From NCBI GenBank assembly GCA_030613505.1, contig JAUWLW010000024.1, positions 1 through 45,971 on the forward strand: 45,971 nt of DNA. The letters run 5' to 3'. Origin of the DNA: Candidatus Zixiibacteriota bacterium (GTDB lineage Bacteria > RBG-13-66-14 > B26-G2 > WVWN01). The notes under the pieces were generated by a model, which had not been told where the DNA came from, made no database searches, and worked only from the letters and a program-made list of their open reading frames with translations. Of the stretch, positions 1-8,282 are shown piece after piece (the stretch's first letter is position 1; each line of letters starts with the position of its first letter). The translations under genes were made by a program, and so were the position numbers.

Positions 1-203
1 AAAAAAAGAGAGTATATATGTTATTTACTATTGACCGACCTTCTAAGGAGCAATTACCGTAAAGGTGACGGAGCACGGTTTTATTCGTTGCCAGGTTACC
101 ATAATCGTTACGCCCGAGGAATTTTACTGAAGAATGCGCTAAGAAGCCGCCGTGCCGGTTAAAACATATCGGTGCCCGGCCGGTCTAAACCAGGGTGATA
201 TAT

Positions 204-3200
204 ATGAAGGCTAATATGTACAGCGGCGCGTTGGCGGCGGCCGCGATTTGTATTTTTGCCGCGGTTGGCTGCAAGCCCAAGGATATCGTCATCACCCGCG
301 ACGACTCGATCGCCAAGGAAGACGTGGCCATCGAGGAACTCCAGGAGAAGATCGCCGAGCGCCAATCGGAGCTCGAGAGCCTGGAGTCCGAGCGCCTCGA
401 TAAAGCCGGCAAGCTCGCCACCGAGGAGCGCCAGCGGCGCAACGAGGCCGTCCGGAAATACGAGGAGTTCCTGGGCAAATACCCCATAAGCCCGTATACG
501 CCGGACGTCCTAATCGCGCTGGGCGAGCTTTATCTGGAGCGTTCCGAGGAGGAGCACGTCAAAGGGCTCGACGACTACCAATTGCGCCTCGAGACCGCGG
601 GCGAAAGCGGAGAGATATTCACCGAACCCGAGCCCGAGCCCCATTACGAGAGGACCATCGCCGCCTACCAGCAGATATGCCTTAAGTACAAGGATTTCCC
701 GTACGCCGACGTCGCGTACTACGGCCTGGGCTACTGCCTCAAGGCCCAATTCGAGGACGAGGAGGCCGCGCGGACCTTCTACAAGCTCACCCAGCTTTAC
801 ACCGAATCCAAGTTCGTGCCGGAGGCGTACTTCCGCATAGGCGAGTACTTCTTCGACCAGTACGAGTTCGACAAGGCCGTGAAATACTACGCGCTGGTCC
901 CCGATATCAACCCCGACTTCTACGACAAAGCCCTCTACAAGATGGGGTGGGCGTTCTACAACCAGGGCGACATCGGCGTCTCTTCCATCGAGTACCAAAA
1001 GGCTATCGACGCCTTCACCCACCTCATCGAGAGCTCCGGGAAGCAGTCGGTGCTGACCGAAGAGGCGATGGAGTTTACCGCCATCTCGCTGACCGAGTGG
1101 TCGAGCGACCCCAACGACGAGACCGCCATCGCCAAGGCCATAAGCCACTACGGCGACGAGTTCCGCGGCGGCAAGGAGCGCGACTATTCGCCCGAGATCC
1201 TGCACGAATTGGGCGACGTCTACCTCTACAAGCAGGATAAGTTGAAGGCCGCGGCCACGGCCTACGAGACCGCCCTCGAATACTACCCCGACTACAACCG
1301 CGCGCCCGAACTCCTCGACTCGTTGGTGGAGTGCTACCTCCGCGAGGAGGACTACGATAACGCCCACAAGACGCGCGTCCGCATCGTCGACGGCTACGGC
1401 CCGGGCTCGGCGTGGTACGAGAACCAGGAAGACCTCGACGTTCGCCACAAGGCGTTGCAGCGTTGGGAGAACGCTCTCTACGGGGTCGCGGTTTACTTCA
1501 ACATGCAGGCCGAGCGCAAGATCAGGACCCATCCCGAGGAAGCCAAAGAGCTTTACCAGGAGGCTATCAACCGCTACAACCAGTACCTGGCCTTTTTCCC
1601 CACCAACGAGAAGGCGTACCACGTTAATTTCTATCTGGCCGAATCCTATTTCAACGCCGGCGATTTCGCGAACGCGGGCGACCAGTACCAGAAGACGGCG
1701 TTGGGCTACATCGACCGCGAACGGTACAAGATAGAAAAGTGGGACGAGAAGTTCACCCAGGAACTATCTCTCTTCAGCGCCATAGTTTCGTACGACGAGA
1801 TCTTCCAGGGAGACGTCGAGGGCTCCAAGGAGGAAAAAACCGCGCCCGAGCCCCCGGCGGCGGCCGGCGCCGGCGCCACCAACGGCCTCGTAACCTACGG
1901 CCCCATCGAGATGCCGGTGCAGTCGCTGACGTTGAACGAGGCCAACCTCGTCCGCGCTTGCAACGCCTTCGTCGATAAGTACCCCGAAAGCGCCGAGGTA
2001 CCGACGGTTCTCTCGAAGGTGGGCGAGGTGTATTTCTACGTCTACGACTACGACCGCGCCCGCGAGGCGTACGGCAAGCTGGTCGACAGGTACCCCACCG
2101 CCCTCGACGCCGAAAAGCAAAAGGACCACAACAAGCTTTACGTGAACGCCGCCGAGGGCATCGCGAAGTCGTACTTCAACCAGGCGGAGTTTTACGAGAA
2201 AGCCGGCGCGTACGAAACGGCCGAGGGCAATTACGCTCTGGCTAAACAGTGGTACGCCCGGACCGAGCGCGAGGCCAAGGACCGGGGCGTCAGCGAAACG
2301 AGCGAGCGCGCCAAGAGCCTGTCCGGCTTGACGGGCCTCAAGGCCGCGGAGATGAAGGGCGCCGGCGTCGCCATCGAGGCTATGGAGGAGCCCACCATCG
2401 AGCCCGAGCTCCTCGTCCGGGAGGCGGAGTACGAAGACTTCATCGTGCTCTACCCGCCGCTTGGGCCCATAGAGGCCTCGGCGTTCGCGGCCAAGCAGGC
2501 CGAGGCCCAGGCCTACGAGGCCAACGCCGCCGACCATAAGGGGGCCGACGTCGGCCGCCTGAGCCTCGGCAAGGCCGCCGACACCTACTACAAGATCCGC
2601 GACTGGGACAACGCGGCCCGCGTGTACCGTGAATACATAAAGGATTATCCCAAGGCCGACGACATCAAGATGGCGTACGAGAAGTCCGCGGAGTGCTACG
2701 AGCGCAAAGAAGATTGGGGCGCCGCGGCGACGGTCTACATGGAGATCGCCGAGCATCCCGAATACAAGGCCACCGCCCTGGGCCGCGACTCGCTGTTCCG
2801 CGCCGGCCTGATGTACGAGCAGCGGGCAGACTGGACGCGCGTCGCCAACACCTTCGCCCGGTTCACGGAGGAGTACCCCGAAGAGGCCCGGCCGCGTCTG
2901 GAGGCTACTTTCCGCCGGGCCCGGGCCGAGGAGAAATTGGGCCGCGAAACCGACGCCCTCGAGCGCCACAAGGAAGTCGTCGATATCTACAAGGTCTCGG
3001 TCGACCAGGGCTTCGACGTCGGCGGCACCGAAAAATACGTCGCCGAATCCGAGTTCAAGGTGACCGACGCCAAGTACGACGACTACGAGGGCATCCAGTT
3101 CACCATGCCCCAGAGGGTGATGGAGGCCAACCTCCAGAAGAAGGTCAAGCAGTCGCAGGACCTCATCGCCGGCTACACCGACGTCGCCGGCCTGGGCATC

Positions 3201-4442
3201 CCCAAGTGGCAGATAGCCGCCCACTGCCGCATGGCCGACGTTTACGTCTCCTTCCGCGACACGCTGCGCAACGCCGAGATCCCGGAAGAGCTCCGGCCCG
3301 AGCACTGGGAAACGCTTCCGGACGACGATCTCCGCAAGCCCCTCCTCGAGAACGCCTACTACGAATATACCGCGAGCCTCGAGGAGCAGGCCATACCGTT
3401 GGAAGAGACGGCCGTAATGGAATACGGCGAGGCGGTCAACGTGGCCGAGGCGGCCGGGGTTGACTCCGAGTGGTCGCGCAAGGCTTACAACCAGCTCCTG
3501 CTCATCCGGCCGTACGAAATCGTCAAGTACGAGGACGTCGGCATGCAGGGCTTCACCAGCGACACCGGCTGGGTCGTGTCCAACGTCTACGAGGACGGTT
3601 GGCTCGACGTTAATCACGACGACGCTATGTGGCCCGCCGCCGGCCCGAGTAGCTGGCGGGTGAAGGACGAGGAGAAGGTCGTCGCCCGCGTCCCGGGCGA
3701 CCCGATGACCATTTGGGGCGGCGCCCTCGACGAGACCGTTTACTTCCGCAAGAAGTTCTCCTTCACCTACGACCCGGCAAATTACGAGGCCGTCATCCAG
3801 AGCCGCGGCCCGTACAAACTCTACGTCAAAGGGGCCCTTATCGGCCAGACCGACCTATACGCCAAAGACCCGTGGGTCAAGCCCGACACCTACGACGTCT
3901 CGAGCGCCCTCCACCTAGGCGATAACGTCGTATGCGTCGAGGTCACCCGCGAGCGGAAAGACTCGTACGGCCTTAACTTCGCGCTCGTGCCGGAGGGCGG
4001 CTTCCCCTCGCCCGAGCCGGTTTTCGAGGAAACGGGTCTCCCCGAAGAGTTCGGCGGCGTTCAGCCCGAAGAGGGCGAGATGCCGATGGAGGAGTGGCCC
4101 CCGCCCGAGGGCGAAGGCGAGCTGCCGATAGTGCCGGGCGAGGAGGCCGAGTTCGGCGCGCCGACGCCGGCGGAGGAATTCGCCGAGCCGACGCCCGCGC
4201 CGGTAGAGGAGACGCCGGCCTTTGAGGAAAGCGAGCCCGGCCCCGAAACTACTACTGAGGCCGAAGCCGCACCCGAGAGCGAAGGCGAGGAAGAGGCCCT
4301 GCCGGTGCCCGGCGAAGGTGAGGGCGCAGGTTATGAAGTTGAGACCAGCGGCGAGATAGACTTCGAGGCCGTGGGGACGCCGGAGGAGATCGGCGATACC
4401 GGCGCGGCCCCGGAGGAGGAGCCGCTGGGCGAGGAGTTCTAG
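204..4442 (+). CDS. Giant TPR lipoprotein of an ExbB/ExbD envelope machine
   Basis: About 1412 residues. The chosen ATG gives a short signal sequence ending in a lipobox (AAVGC, Cys near residue 23); GGTGAT just upstream can serve as ribosome binding site. An early coiled coil (about 40-90) is followed by many degenerate tetratricopeptide repeats rich in Tyr/Ala (about 100-1130), as in YfgC/BamD-like and gliding-motility TPR proteins. Residues of about 1170-1300 look like a sugar-binding jelly-roll (glycoside hydrolase family 2 style), and the last 130 or so are a Glu/Pro-rich acidic tail. It is probably anchored in the outer membrane facing the periplasm, as a scaffold. It heads a same-strand run with ExbB, two ExbD and two AgmX-like proteins, the company kept by Glt/Agl motility proteins of myxobacteria. 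Architecture is confident; function is inferred from context. Confidence 0.85.
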   Translation: MKANMYSGALAAAAICIFAAVGCKPKDIVITRDDSIAKEDVAIEELQEKIAERQSELESLESERLDKAGKLATEERQRRNEAVRKYEEFLGKYPISPYTPDVLIALGELYLERSEEEHVKGLDDYQLRLETAGESGEIFTEPEPEPHYERTIAAYQQICLKYKDFPYADVAYYGLGYCLKAQFEDEEAARTFYKLTQLYTESKFVPEAYFRIGEYFFDQYEFDKAVKYYALVPDINPDFYDKALYKMGWAFYNQGDIGVSSIEYQKAIDAFTHLIESSGKQSVLTEEAMEFTAISLTEWSSDPNDETAIAKAISHYGDEFRGGKERDYSPEILHELGDVYLYKQDKLKAAATAYETALEYYPDYNRAPELLDSLVECYLREEDYDNAHKTRVRIVDGYGPGSAWYENQEDLDVRHKALQRWENALYGVAVYFNMQAERKIRTHPEEAKELYQEAINRYNQYLAFFPTNEKAYHVNFYLAESYFNAGDFANAGDQYQKTALGYIDRERYKIEKWDEKFTQELSLFSAIVSYDEIFQGDVEGSKEEKTAPEPPAAAGAGATNGLVTYGPIEMPVQSLTLNEANLVRACNAFVDKYPESAEVPTVLSKVGEVYFYVYDYDRAREAYGKLVDRYPTALDAEKQKDHNKLYVNAAEGIAKSYFNQAEFYEKAGAYETAEGNYALAKQWYARTEREAKDRGVSETSERAKSLSGLTGLKAAEMKGAGVAIEAMEEPTIEPELLVREAEYEDFIVLYPPLGPIEASAFAAKQAEAQAYEANAADHKGADVGRLSLGKAADTYYKIRDWDNAARVYREYIKDYPKADDIKMAYEKSAECYERKEDWGAAATVYMEIAEHPEYKATALGRDSLFRAGLMYEQRADWTRVANTFARFTEEYPEEARPRLEATFRRARAEEKLGRETDALERHKEVVDIYKVSVDQGFDVGGTEKYVAESEFKVTDAKYDDYEGIQFTMPQRVMEANLQKKVKQSQDLIAGYTDVAGLGIPKWQIAAHCRMADVYVSFRDTLRNAEIPEELRPEHWETLPDDDLRKPLLENAYYEYTASLEEQAIPLEETAVMEYGEAVNVAEAAGVDSEWSRKAYNQLLLIRPYEIVKYEDVGMQGFTSDTGWVVSNVYEDGWLDVNHDDAMWPAAGPSSWRVKDEEKVVARVPGDPMTIWGGALDETVYFRKKFSFTYDPANYEAVIQSRGPYKLYVKGALIGQTDLYAKDPWVKPDTYDVSSALHLGDNVVCVEVTRERKDSYGLNFALVPEGGFPSPEPVFEETGLPEEFGGVQPEEGEMPMEEWPPPEGEGELPIVPGEEAEFGAPTPAEEFAEPTPAPVEETPAFEESEPGPETTTEAEAAPESEGEEEALPVPGEGEGAGYEVETSGEIDFEAVGTPEEIGDTGAAPEEEPLGEEF

Positions 4443-4496
4443 CTTAGGAGCGGCAGGCTGCCCGTAACCGAGTTCCCCTGACGGGGGTCGAGAAAT

Positions 4497-5021
4497 ATGC
4501 TAAAAAACTTGTCAACAAAGGGTTTTGCGGTTATAATTATAGCGGTGCTATCCTTCGGTTGGACGCCCGCTTTAGGCCAGGAGGAAGGCGGCGGAGGCGG
4601 CGCCGAGATCAAGGAGGAGGCGGGCGTCGAAGCCGAGCGCACGGCCGAAGGCGAGTACATATTTAAAGAGGTCGTCATCGAGGGGCGGCTCGAGAGACCC
4701 GTCGCGCTCTTCATCAAGCGCCAGCAACCCGACTTCAAGACGGTTCGCTTCGCCCGCGACTTCTGGGACGACATCCTGCGCCCTATCGACAAGGAAGAGT
4801 TCGAGAGGGCGATGAAGGAGACGAAGTTCGACTACGTCAAGAACCCGCTCCTCTGGATGGCGGTCGCCACCGCGACTACCGCCGGCGGCGCGGCCGGTTA
4901 CCAGGCGTATAATGAGGAGTGGCCGCAGGTCAAGGTATACGGCATAACCGCGGGCGCCGCGGCCACCGCGGCCGTAATACTGGTTCTAATCGACCGCGGC
5001 CGCACCCGGGCCGTGAAGTGA
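4497..5021 (+). CDS. Small exported membrane protein of the ExbBD cluster
   Basis: 174 residues, family not recognised. An N-terminal hydrophobic segment ending near ALG-Q is a plausible signal peptide. A Gly/Glu-rich linker follows, then a compact soluble part containing an IEGRLERP stretch (about 60-110), then two short Ala/Gly-rich hydrophobic segments (about 118-138 and 148-165) and a basic C-terminus. It lies 55 bases after the TPR lipoprotein and 75 before the ExbB gene, so it is probably co-transcribed and may be a periplasmic or inner-membrane accessory of that machine. No catalytic motif is visible. Reading frame and codon use match the neighbours, so the gene is probably real. Confidence 0.7.
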   Translation: MLKNLSTKGFAVIIIAVLSFGWTPALGQEEGGGGGAEIKEEAGVEAERTAEGEYIFKEVVIEGRLERPVALFIKRQQPDFKTVRFARDFWDDILRPIDKEEFERAMKETKFDYVKNPLLWMAVATATTAGGAAGYQAYNEEWPQVKVYGITAGAAATAAVILVLIDRGRTRAVK

Positions 5022-5096
5022 AAAGGTAGTTCGGGTCACGGGCGCAAGGCTGGGTAGAGTCGACGGGTAAAGGTTAACGAAAGGAGTACTTGAGGC

Positions 5097-5735
5097 ATGG
5101 AAGCTTTTAATTTCTTAGCGGAGCACTATCGCGACGGCGGCTGGGGGATGCATCCCATCCTCATCACGGGCATATTCGCGATTTCGATCGCCATCGAGCG
5201 CGTCTGGTTCGTGTTCATTAAGTCGAACGTAAACGCCGAGCGGTTCACGCGCGAAGTACTCAACATGATTAAACAGGGGAAAGTGGAACAGGCCAAGGCG
5301 CTGGCGAACCGTTCCGACGCCGCGCTCTACCGCATCACGCGGGCGGCGCTCTCCGCGGCGGGCGGCAGCATGCGGGACGTGCAGGACGCGGTGGACGAGG
5401 CCAGCCTTGCGGAGTTGCCGCGCCTCGATAAGAGGACGCCCTACCTGGCTATGTTGGGCAACGTCGCCGTTCTCTTGGGCCTGCTGGGGACTATTACCGG
5501 CTTGATCAAGACCTTCGCCGCGCTGGGTGGCGCCTCCGCGGCCGAGAAGGCGCAGATGCTCTCCGAGGGTATCTCGGAAGCCATGAACTGCACCGCCTTC
5601 GGCCTGATCGTCGCCATCCCGTCGCTCGTCGTATACGGCGTGCTCCAGGGCCGCGTGACGCGCATCAACAACGACATCGACGCCAGCATGGTACCCCTCA
5701 TCAACGCCCTGGCGGAATACGAAGGCAAGCTGTAA
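5097..5735 (+). CDS. MotA/TolQ/ExbB proton channel family protein
   Basis: 212 residues with the family layout: a membrane segment near residues 18-38, a cytoplasmic region with a regular helical pattern (about 50-110), then two long membrane helices (about 118-140 and 160-183). The signature between them includes LGLLGTITGLIKTF and, in the last helix, the NCTAFGLIVAIPSL stretch. ExbB/TolQ proteins form a pentameric inner-membrane channel that works with ExbD/TolR dimers to couple proton flow to an envelope partner. AAGGAG ten bases before the ATG supports the start. Two ExbD genes follow directly, so the stator is complete. Whether it serves transport, Tol-like or gliding functions cannot be read from this protein alone; the downstream AgmX-like genes favour an Agl/Glt-like role. 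Confidence 0.93.
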   Translation: MEAFNFLAEHYRDGGWGMHPILITGIFAISIAIERVWFVFIKSNVNAERFTREVLNMIKQGKVEQAKALANRSDAALYRITRAALSAAGGSMRDVQDAVDEASLAELPRLDKRTPYLAMLGNVAVLLGLLGTITGLIKTFAALGGASAAEKAQMLSEGISEAMNCTAFGLIVAIPSLVVYGVLQGRVTRINNDIDASMVPLINALAEYEGKL

Positions 5736-5769
5736 GCTCGCCGGGCGTAACGTAAGGAGTTGATGGCCT

Positions 5770-6243
5770 TTGGCATTCGCTCCCAAGAAGAGGATAAAAC
5801 ACCGCGAGGTTTGGGAAGACCCGGAGCTCGTGCCGTTCATCGACATGTTGGTGGTGTGCTGCTGCTTTCTGTTGATGTCGGCGGCGCTTCTCCAAACCGC
5901 GGTAATCGAGATCTCTCTACCGACCACAAAGGGACACTCGGCAGAGAGCACGATGACGCCCCAAGCCGGCGAGCTCAACCTCTCGTTGATAATAACGGAC
6001 AAGGGATTGCGCGTCGGCGGCGCGGGCGCAATATTACCGCTGATCCCGAAGAAGAGAGACAAATTCAACTGGGATAAACTGACCGAAACGCTTAAGGACG
6101 TTAAGAAAGAATACCCCGACCAAGGGTCCATCATTATTATCTCGGAGCCGGAGATTGTCTACGACAACATCATCCAGGCGATGGACGTATGCGTTGTGGA
6201 AGGTTTCCCGGACATAGCGCTCTCGGGCCAAATCACGCAGTAA
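5770..6243 (+). CDS. ExbD/TolR family protein (first copy)
   Basis: 157 residues starting at TTG, which sits about ten bases after an AAGGAG box; the nearby ATG at 5763 is in a different frame. A single N-terminal membrane helix contains the family's proton-binding Asp in the PFIDMLVV motif, followed by a periplasmic domain with the ExbD beta-alpha pattern ending in a D-x-x-x-x-E/F-P-D-I-A-L stretch. Three consecutive cysteines lie inside the membrane helix (VVCCCFLL), which is uncommon. It is predicted to dimerise in the ExbB pore and transmit force to the periplasm. It is followed at 31 bases by a second, different ExbD, as in AglQRS-type stators. Confidence 0.9.
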   Translation: MAFAPKKRIKHREVWEDPELVPFIDMLVVCCCFLLMSAALLQTAVIEISLPTTKGHSAESTMTPQAGELNLSLIITDKGLRVGGAGAILPLIPKKRDKFNWDKLTETLKDVKKEYPDQGSIIIISEPEIVYDNIIQAMDVCVVEGFPDIALSGQITQ

Positions 6244-6274
6244 GGGCCCGCTCTTAGCGAGAAGGAGGTGAGCC

Positions 6275-6814
6275 ATGGTTAAGCAGGCGAGTAAAATACA
6301 GGAAAAAGGAACGCTGGGCCGGCTGAGCGTGAGGATGAAGGAGCGGGCCGAGGAAGGGCGCAAGAGGGAAGCCCGGCTTATGTTGGTCTCGCTGATCGAC
6401 ACCTTCGTCATCCTGGTTGTCTTCCTCTTCCAGAACTATTCGGCCGAAGGCGACATTATGTCGATCGCGCCGGACCTGACGCTGCCCGAGGCGCGGGTGG
6501 ATAATAAACCCACGCAATCGGTCATCGTGGCCGTAACGAACGAGTCCATCGTCGTCGAGGGGAGAAAGGTCGCCGGCGCCGACGAAGCGCTGAAGGACCC
6601 GGACCTCGTCATCGACGGCCTCTACGAGGAAATGGTGCGCATAGCCGACTTGAAGCGCGCCATCGCCGAGCTGGACGAGACTAAAGAGTTCCGGGGCGAG
6701 GTCATCATCCAGGGCGACAAGCTGATATCGTTCGAACTCCTCAAGCGGGTGATGTACACCTGCGGTCGGGCCGAATACGGCGAAATTTCGCTGGCCGTTC
6801 TCAAGAATCGTTAA
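6275..6814 (+). CDS. ExbD/TolR family protein (second copy)
   Basis: 179 residues with a strong AAGGAGGTGA ribosome binding site before the ATG. A basic cytoplasmic N-terminus of about 35 residues precedes one membrane helix carrying the conserved Asp (SLIDTFVILVVF). The periplasmic part has the ExbD-like pattern, including an IIQGDK motif and the FELLKRVMYTC helix near the C-terminus. It differs from the copy before it in length and sequence, so the two probably form a heteromeric partner pair, like AglR and AglS of Myxococcus xanthus. It is co-transcribed with the ExbB gene and the AgmX-like genes. Confidence 0.9.
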   Translation: MVKQASKIQEKGTLGRLSVRMKERAEEGRKREARLMLVSLIDTFVILVVFLFQNYSAEGDIMSIAPDLTLPEARVDNKPTQSVIVAVTNESIVVEGRKVAGADEALKDPDLVIDGLYEEMVRIADLKRAIAELDETKEFRGEVIIQGDKLISFELLKRVMYTCGRAEYGEISLAVLKNR

Positions 6815-6846
6815 CCGACTTTCGACGAAAGGAGGTGATTGTAAAG

Positions 6847-8169
6847 GTGGCTGCAACTAAAAAGAAGAAGCAAGTCTTGGGGCTCCGCGTTATCCGCGAC
6901 GGTAACGTCCTGAGGGATATTGACCTCGAGGATAGGCTGACGATGGGTGGGGCCCGCACCGACCACATCATTCAGGCCGGTGGTAAAAAGTCCGCGGTTT
7001 TATTCCGCGTCGGCAAGAGCGGCGAGGCGGAATTGTTATTGGCCGAAAATAACCGCGGCGAAATCGGCGGCGACGGCGAGATGCTATCGTTCGGCCATCT
7101 CAAGACGTTGGGCCTTTTGAAGCGCGAGGCCGGACGGTACGTCGTTCCGATACAGCGCGGCCGTTCCGGGTACGTTGAGGCCGACGGGCTGACGTTCGAG
7201 TTTGCGTACCGGCCCCCCCTCGCGGCGAGGGCGGTGGTTATTCCCAAACGCGGTCCGGGCTACGAGGTTGCCGGTACTTGGATCGACCCGGACAACATAC
7301 GGTATTACCGGGTCTTGGCCGTAGTAGGTGCTATACTGGTGGCGTTCATGGTCGGTTCGCAATACGCCCAAATCGAGGATAGGGGCTTCAAGGTCGAGGA
7401 CCTCATTAAGCGCGTGACTAAGCTCGAGGTCCCGGAAACCACGGCCGTAGGGATGCTCACCGAAGCCGAAAGCGAAGGTATCGGCGGCGGCGGCGGCCCC
7501 GGCGGCGGTGGCGGCGGCGACATCGGCGAGGGTATTCCCACCACCGGCGTTGTCGCGGCGATTACGACGCTTGGCACCGGCTCCGGTAGGTCCATCGCCG
7601 ACCTGCTGGGCGCCGGCAGTTCTTCCGGTGACCTGGACGGCATCGCCACCCGGCTGGGCGGTTTGCGCGGCTCGGCCGGCGGCGGCGCGTTGGGCGGCGG
7701 CTTGGGTGCCGGCGGCGCCGGGGGCACCGGCCTGGGCGGCGGCATGGACGGTATAGCCGGCCTGGGCGGCGGTTACGCCGGGCGCGGCCCCGGCGGCGGC
7801 AGGCTGACGAAGAAGATGGTCTCCGTCTCGGGGACGATATCGTCGGTAGGCGGCGAGGCCGCGGGCGAAGCCAACCGGTCGCCGCGGGTCATCGGGAGCA
7901 TAATCCGTCGTCACCTGGCGGGCATCCAGAACGCGTACAACTCCGCTCTTAAGAAGAACCCGACTTTGGGAGGCGGTAAGATAACGGTCCGCTTCACCAT
8001 TACGGCGGGCGGTTCGGTGGGTAGCGCGAGCATCATACAAGATACGCTGAATTCCCCCGCCCTTTCGGGTTCCATTCTCTCCCGGATCAGGAGTTGGCGA
8101 TTCCCGCCCGTTAAGTCGGGAAGCGTAACGGTCGTTTACCCGTTCGTCTTCGTGGCTGCGGGGCTGTAA
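6847..8169 (+). CDS. AgmX/GltJ-type TonB-like protein with FHA-like N-terminus
   Basis: Start placed at GTG 6847, about eight bases after AGGAGGTGA; an upstream GTG lies inside that Shine-Dalgarno sequence. About 440 residues. A cytoplasmic N-terminal domain of about 130 residues resembles the FHA-like region of AgmX-family proteins. One membrane helix follows (about 155-172), then a Gly-rich periplasmic linker, then a C-terminal domain of about 95 residues of the AgmX/PglI TonB-like type (motifs GKITVRFTI, SWRFPPV and VVYPFVF). A conserved segment before the C-domain (GVVAAIT, IADLLGAGS, DLDGIA) recurs in the next gene. It is predicted to span the periplasm, transmitting ExbBD energy to outer-membrane or cell-wall partners. 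Confidence 0.85.
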   Translation: MAATKKKKQVLGLRVIRDGNVLRDIDLEDRLTMGGARTDHIIQAGGKKSAVLFRVGKSGEAELLLAENNRGEIGGDGEMLSFGHLKTLGLLKREAGRYVVPIQRGRSGYVEADGLTFEFAYRPPLAARAVVIPKRGPGYEVAGTWIDPDNIRYYRVLAVVGAILVAFMVGSQYAQIEDRGFKVEDLIKRVTKLEVPETTAVGMLTEAESEGIGGGGGPGGGGGGDIGEGIPTTGVVAAITTLGTGSGRSIADLLGAGSSSGDLDGIATRLGGLRGSAGGGALGGGLGAGGAGGTGLGGGMDGIAGLGGGYAGRGPGGGRLTKKMVSVSGTISSVGGEAAGEANRSPRVIGSIIRRHLAGIQNAYNSALKKNPTLGGGKITVRFTITAGGSVGSASIIQDTLNSPALSGSILSRIRSWRFPPVKSGSVTVVYPFVFVAAGL

Positions 8170-8282
8170 ATTACGCGTCGGGCGACGGTCCTCCCCACGG
8201 GGTCGTCGCCCCGCGCCCCGGGTAACGTATAATAAGGAGAGGTGGCGTACGGGCCCTGGAACGGGCCGGGCCACTCAATGAT

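Noticed and set aside
31-59. Promoter upstream of the TPR lipoprotein (TTGACC ... TTACCG)
   Set aside because: The -10 is poor and over 140 bases separate it from the start. No better candidate is visible.
1764-3617. Long antisense open frames across the TPR gene and elsewhere, including 617 residues here
   Set aside because: Typical of GC-rich coding DNA: low-complexity Val/Leu/Arg/Gly translation, no ribosome binding site, no domain, and full overlap with a clearly coding gene on the other strand. The same applies at 22330-23985, 26337-27365 and 35952-37304.
7470-7820. Gly-rich stretches in the two AgmX-like genes as DNA repeats
   Set aside because: They are coding low-complexity linkers, not exact direct or inverted DNA repeats.
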